Source: Burkholderiaceae bacterium (lineage in GTDB: Bacteria > Pseudomonadota > Gammaproteobacteria > Burkholderiales > Burkholderiaceae_E). Taken from it: a stretch of 64,000 bases of DNA. The notes under the pieces are model-generated. The model searched no databases, was not told the origin of the DNA, and saw only the letters and a program-made list of their open reading frames with translations. The stretch is from contig JAMLIS010000005.1 in NCBI GenBank assembly GCA_023954015.1, positions 147,662 to 211,661 on the forward strand, in the 5' to 3' direction. Position 1 is the first letter of the stretch, and each line of letters starts with the position of its first letter. Shown one piece after another: positions 59,022-64,000 of this stretch. A program made the position numbers and the translations under genes.

Positions 59022-60391
59022 ACAAGGCGTGGGAGTCGCAATCGGGACTCGACGCATCGTCGGTCGTCGGCCGGACGCTGGGCGAAGTTTTCGACAGCCC
59101 CGTCGCAAGCCGGTTCGAGGCGCACAACCGCCTTGTGCTGGACGCCGGTCAACCGCGTTCGTTCGAGGAGGAATACGCCGGTCGCACCTACCTCTCGGTG
59201 AAGATGCCGGTGCGCGATCCCGACGGCCGACCCTATGCCGTCTGCGGTCTGTCGATCGACATCACCGAGCGCAAGCGCGCCGAGGATCTGTTGCGAGCGG
59301 ACGAGGAGCGCTTCCGGGTGATGGCCGACTCGCTGCCGCTCATCATCTGGGTACACGACGCCGACGGCAACCTGCAGTTCGTGAATCGCACCTACTGCGA
59401 GTTCTTCGGCGTGACGCTCGACCAGGCGCACGCCGGGGGCTGGCAGTCGCTGATCCATCCGGACGACGCTGCGTACGCCGCGCAGTTCGCGGACGCGGTG
59501 CAGCGCCAGGTGCCTTTCCATTCGCAGGGACGCGTGCGTCGCGCCGACGGGCAGTGGCGCTGGATCGAGTCGTGGGGCCGACCGCGCTTCTCGGAGGAAG
59601 GGCGCTTTCTCGGCTTCGTCGGCAGCAGCGCAGATGTCACCGAACGCAGATCCACCGAGGAGCGGCTGCGCGAGGCGCAGGGCGCGCTCGAAGCGGCGAT
59701 CCGCAGGAAGAACGAGTTCATCGCGACGCTCGCGCACGAGATCCGCAATCCGCTGGCTGCGATCCGCAACGCATCGGCTGCCCTCGGCGCCCCGGCAGCC
59801 GACCATGCCAAGGCGCGCGGAATCATCGATCGGCAGATCGACTCGCTCGTGCGTCTTGTCGAAGACCTCCTCGAGATGAGCCGACTGAGGCTCGGCAAGA
59901 TTCGCTTCGTTTGCCGTCGAGTCGACGTCCGTGACGTCATCGACGACGCCGTCGTCGCCTGCGAGGCGCAGTTCGCGTCGTCGCGTCAAGTGCTTCGGGT
60001 AGAAAGACCCGCGAACCCCGTCTGGGTCAGGGCAGATCCGGTTCGACTCGGCCAGATCGTGACCAACCTGTTGAGCAACGCCGCCCGCTACACGCAGGCA
60101 AGCGGTCACATCCGGCTGGCGTTGCAGGCCGACGAACACGACGCGATCCTGTCCGTCGAGGACGACGGCGTCGGCTTGACCGCTGAAGAGATCGCGGTCG
60201 TCTTCGAGCCTTTTCGCACGGGCGAATCCGGCGTCGGCAAGCACCGCTCCGGCCTCGGCGTGGGACTGGCCATCGTACGGCGGCTGGCCGAGTTGCACGG
60301 TGGCAGCGTGCAGGCGAGCAGTCCCGGCAAGGGCCTGGGGAGCCGTTTCACGGTTCGGCTGCCGCTGATGCCGGCCGCTGCGCAGCCTTGA
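58982..60391 (+). pseudogene. PAS-PAS-histidine kinase part of the frameshifted sensor
   Basis: In-frame sensor sequence is recognisable from about 58970 (VPVLVYLVDESGRIVDVN). The first usable start is GTG 58982, giving 469 residues. Order: PAS 1 (to LSIDITERKRAE, about residue 100), PAS 2 with PAC (IIWVHDADGNLQFVNRTYCEFFG to FVGSSADVTERR, about 115-225), HisKA with phospho-His in ATLAHEIRNPLAAIRNA, and HATPase with NLLSNAARYT (N box), VEDDGVGLT (G1) and GLGVGLAIVRRLAELHGG (G2). No receiver domain or adjacent response regulator is seen. If the frameshift is real and no internal start works, the kinase is inactive; if it is a sequence error, this is an intact GAF-PAS-PAS kinase. Confidence 0.8.
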
Positions 60392-60410
60392 CTTCGCTGG
60401 CGCGAAGTCA
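60389..60410. terminator. Bidirectional hairpin between the histidine kinase and glmS
   Basis: TGACTTCGC and GCGAAGTCA form a perfect 9-bp stem with a TGGC loop. It begins at the stop codon of the kinase and lies 37 bp beyond the glmS stop. It fits a shared terminator for the converging genes, though no T-run follows in either direction. Confidence 0.5.
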
Positions 60411-60446
60411 GCCTTCGCCGCAAACCGCGCAGCCAGGGCGTGCCGG

Positions 60447-62300
<1,854 letters not shown>

Positions 62301-62376
62301 GCTGCCAGTTGCTCCGGTGCGCCGGGTCGGCCGGCCGTCGACGACCGCCGGATACGCGCCCGCGCGGTTTGTCGAG

Positions 62377-63744
62377 TCATCCGCTGCGCGGGTTCTTCCG
62401 GGCCGGACGCTTCCACGAATCGATCGTCACCTGCTTCGTGCGCGACAGCGTCAGGCGGTCCCCGGGCGCGTCGCGCGTCAGCGTGGTGCCGGCGCCGATC
62501 GTGGCGCCGCGCCCGACCCGCACCGGCGCGACCAGCTGCGTGTCGCTGCCGATGAAGGCGTCGTCCTCGATCACCGTCTCGTACTTGTTCACGCCGTCGT
62601 AGTTGCAGGTGATCGTCCCGGCGCCGATGTTGACCCGTTCGCCGACCGACGTGTCGCCGATGTAGGCGAGGTGGTTCGCCTTCGATCCGGTGCGCATCTT
62701 CGTGTTCTTCGTCTCGACGAAGTTGCCCACGCGCGTTTCGTCGCCCAGTTCGGTGCCCGCGCGCAGGCGCGCGAAGGGGCCGATGCGCGCCCGGATGCCG
62801 ATCGCCGAAGCTTCGATGTGCGAGTACGGCAGGATCTGCGTGCCGGCGCCGATTCGCGCCGTGCGGATCGTGCAGTAGGGGCCGATCTCGACGCCGTCGT
62901 CGAGCTCGACCTCACCTTCGAATACGCATCCGACGTCGATGAACACGTCGCGCCCGCAGCGAATGCGTCCGCGCACGTCCAGGCGCGCCGGATCGGCCAG
63001 GCGTACGCCTTCCTCCATCAGCCGCTCGGCGATGCGGGCCTGGAAGAGTCGTTCGATCTGCGCCAGCTGCGATTTGCTGTTCACGCCCAGTATCTCGGAG
63101 TCCTGCGCCGGCTCCGCCGACGCGATGCGGACCCCATCTTCGACTGCTGCGGCGACGATGTCCGTGAGGTAGTACTCGCGCTGCGCGTTGTCGTTGCCCA
63201 GCCTCGACAGCCAGCGCTTCAGCATCGGCGTCGGCGCGACCAGGATGCCGGTGTTGATCTCGCGGATCGCCAGCTGCGCCGGGTCGGCGTCGCGGTGCTC
63301 GACGATGCACACGATCCGTCCGTCGCGCCGCACGATGCGTCCGTAGCCGTCGGGGCCGTCGAGCTCGACCGTGAGCAGCGCGAGCGCATCGTCCCCCGCG
63401 GCCTGCGCGAGCCGGTCGAGCGTCTCGGCGCGGATTAGCGGCACGTCGCCGTACAGCACCAGTGTAGGAACGTCGTCGTCCAGCAGCGGTCCCGCCTGCT
63501 GCACGGCGTGCCCGGTACCCAGCTGCGGTTCCTGCAGCACCCAGTGCAGGTCGTCGCCGGCGATCGCCTGCGGCACCGATTCGCCGCCGTGCCCGTAGAC
63601 GACCACGAGCCTGCGTGGATCGAGCGTGCGTGCGGTGTCGACGACGTGCTGCAGCAGGGGCTTGCCGGCCAGCGGATGCAGGACCTTCGGAAGCGCCGAC
63701 CGCATCCGCTTGCCCATCCCTGCCGCGAGGATGACGACGTTCAC
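62377..63744 (-). CDS. glmU: Bifunctional GlcNAc-1-phosphate uridylyltransferase/acetyltransferase
   Basis: GlmU acetylates glucosamine-1-phosphate and then adds UMP to give UDP-GlcNAc. The 455-residue protein has the nucleotidyltransferase motif [22 protein letters not shown] at its start, then [21 protein letters not shown] and EINTGI. From about residue 250 it has the left-handed beta-helix hexapeptide repeats with the acetyl site [23 protein letters not shown]. Length is normal. It is the first gene of the glmU-glmS pair. Confidence 0.98.
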   Translation of the reverse strand: MNVVILAAGMGKRMRSALPKVLHPLAGKPLLQHVVDTARTLDPRRLVVVYGHGGESVPQAIAGDDLHWVLQEPQLGTGHAVQQAGPLLDDDVPTLVLYGDVPLIRAETLDRLAQAAGDDALALLTVELDGPDGYGRIVRRDGRIVCIVEHRDADPAQLAIREINTGILVAPTPMLKRWLSRLGNDNAQREYYLTDIVAAAVEDGVRIASAEPAQDSEILGVNSKSQLAQIERLFQARIAERLMEEGVRLADPARLDVRGRIRCGRDVFIDVGCVFEGEVELDDGVEIGPYCTIRTARIGAGTQILPYSHIEASAIGIRARIGPFARLRAGTELGDETRVGNFVETKNTKMRTGSKANHLAYIGDTSVGERVNIGAGTITCNYDGVNKYETVIEDDAFIGSDTQLVAPVRVGRGATIGAGTTLTRDAPGDRLTLSRTKQVTIDSWKRPARKNPRSG

Positions 63745-64000
63745 GTTTTCCTTATTTATTCAGCCACTTGCGCGGGGTGCAACGGGTGCCGTCGGCAGCG
63801 CAAAGCGCCGGTCGAAAAGCTTAACACGCAGTCGCGGCGTCTCTCGCAACCGCGCTCGCGCGGTGCAAGCCGGCCGGTCGCGCTGCCGGGCCCCGGCCGA
63901 TCGGCGGCCGACCGGTGGCCGACCGCCGGCCGGCTGCAGGGTAGATCACCGCGCCGCAGGGTTGTCCCCGGCGGCGGGCGGGCGTCGCTCGCGACGAACG
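63745..64000. other. glmU upstream region with GC-rich degenerate repeats
   Basis: No gene is seen in these 256 bases. The glmU-proximal 90 bases contain relatively AT-rich segments (TTATTTATT at about 63753, TTAACAC at about 63821) that may hold the glmU promoter. Beyond 63865 the sequence is a degenerate array of GGCCGACCGG-like palindromic units. Confidence 0.4.

Overview
The window looks like a chromosomal segment of a high-GC betaproteobacterium, probably a Burkholderiales relative. The evidence is the uniformly GC-rich codon use, the mreBCD, gatCAB and glmUS housekeeping blocks, a PcaF-type thiolase, a TRAP transporter, an NodT-type efflux system and a clade I nitrous oxide reductase cluster. 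Protein families were assigned by reading conserved motifs; no database search was possible.

Layout. 1-2018: mreB-mreC-mreD (cell shape), minus strand, cut by the window edge. 2202-6059: gatC-gatA-(small lipoprotein)-gatB for tRNA amidation. 6053-9990: pyrE, exonuclease III, a GH13 alpha-glucosidase and an exported peroxiredoxin. 10283-14745: a four-gene 2-oxoacid:acceptor oxidoreductase with a fused FAD/ferredoxin subunit. 14855-18329: a HAD phosphatase and a TRAP transporter (dctPQM). 18538-24255: a tripartite RND efflux system. 24298-26007: two ferritin-like proteins. 26049-37747: a denitrification module nosR1-nosZ-nosD-nosF-nosY-nosL-nosX-nosR2. 37794-42022: an alpha/beta hydrolase, an AmpG-like permease, a glyoxalase-fold protein and a PcaF-like thiolase. 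42193-50291: an Hsp20 with a visible sigma-32 promoter, a CopZ-like chaperone, nnrS behind an NsrR-type operator, a PCu(A)C copper chaperone, a DUF2946 protein, an MFS exporter, a flavin reductase, a COG4315 lipoprotein, an EamA permease and a DUF488 protein. 50380-58171: pirin, a second-type FtsH, glyoxalase II, a TetR regulator, a P-type cation ATPase and a tiny membrane protein. 58287-60391: a GAF-PAS-PAS histidine kinase broken by a -1 frameshift. 60447-63744: glmU-glmS.

How the genes fit together. The nos genes would make a full N2O-reducing respiratory unit: NosZ catalyses, NosR (flavinylated by NosX/ApbE) feeds electrons, NosDFY and NosL build the copper site. NnrS under an NsrR-like NO operator, PCu(A)C and the copper-binding small proteins fit the same low-oxygen, copper-dependent lifestyle, and the oxygen-sensitive-type 2-oxoacid oxidoreductase is compatible with it.

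The most striking observation is that two nosR genes bracket nosZDFYLX in direct orientation. Their N-terminal halves are clearly diverged, yet they share a 629-bp stretch without a single base difference (27669-28297 versus 37037-37665). This implies recent gene conversion, or a recombination-prone or misassembled repeat. Short GC-rich tandem repeats recur in gene gaps throughout (periods of 12, 14, 18, 21 and about 22 bp).

No tRNA, rRNA, CRISPR array, insertion sequence or riboswitch was recognised. No gene-free stretch exceeds 300 bases. The longest is 9991-10282, upstream of the oxidoreductase operon, where I see only a good Shine-Dalgarno sequence at its end.
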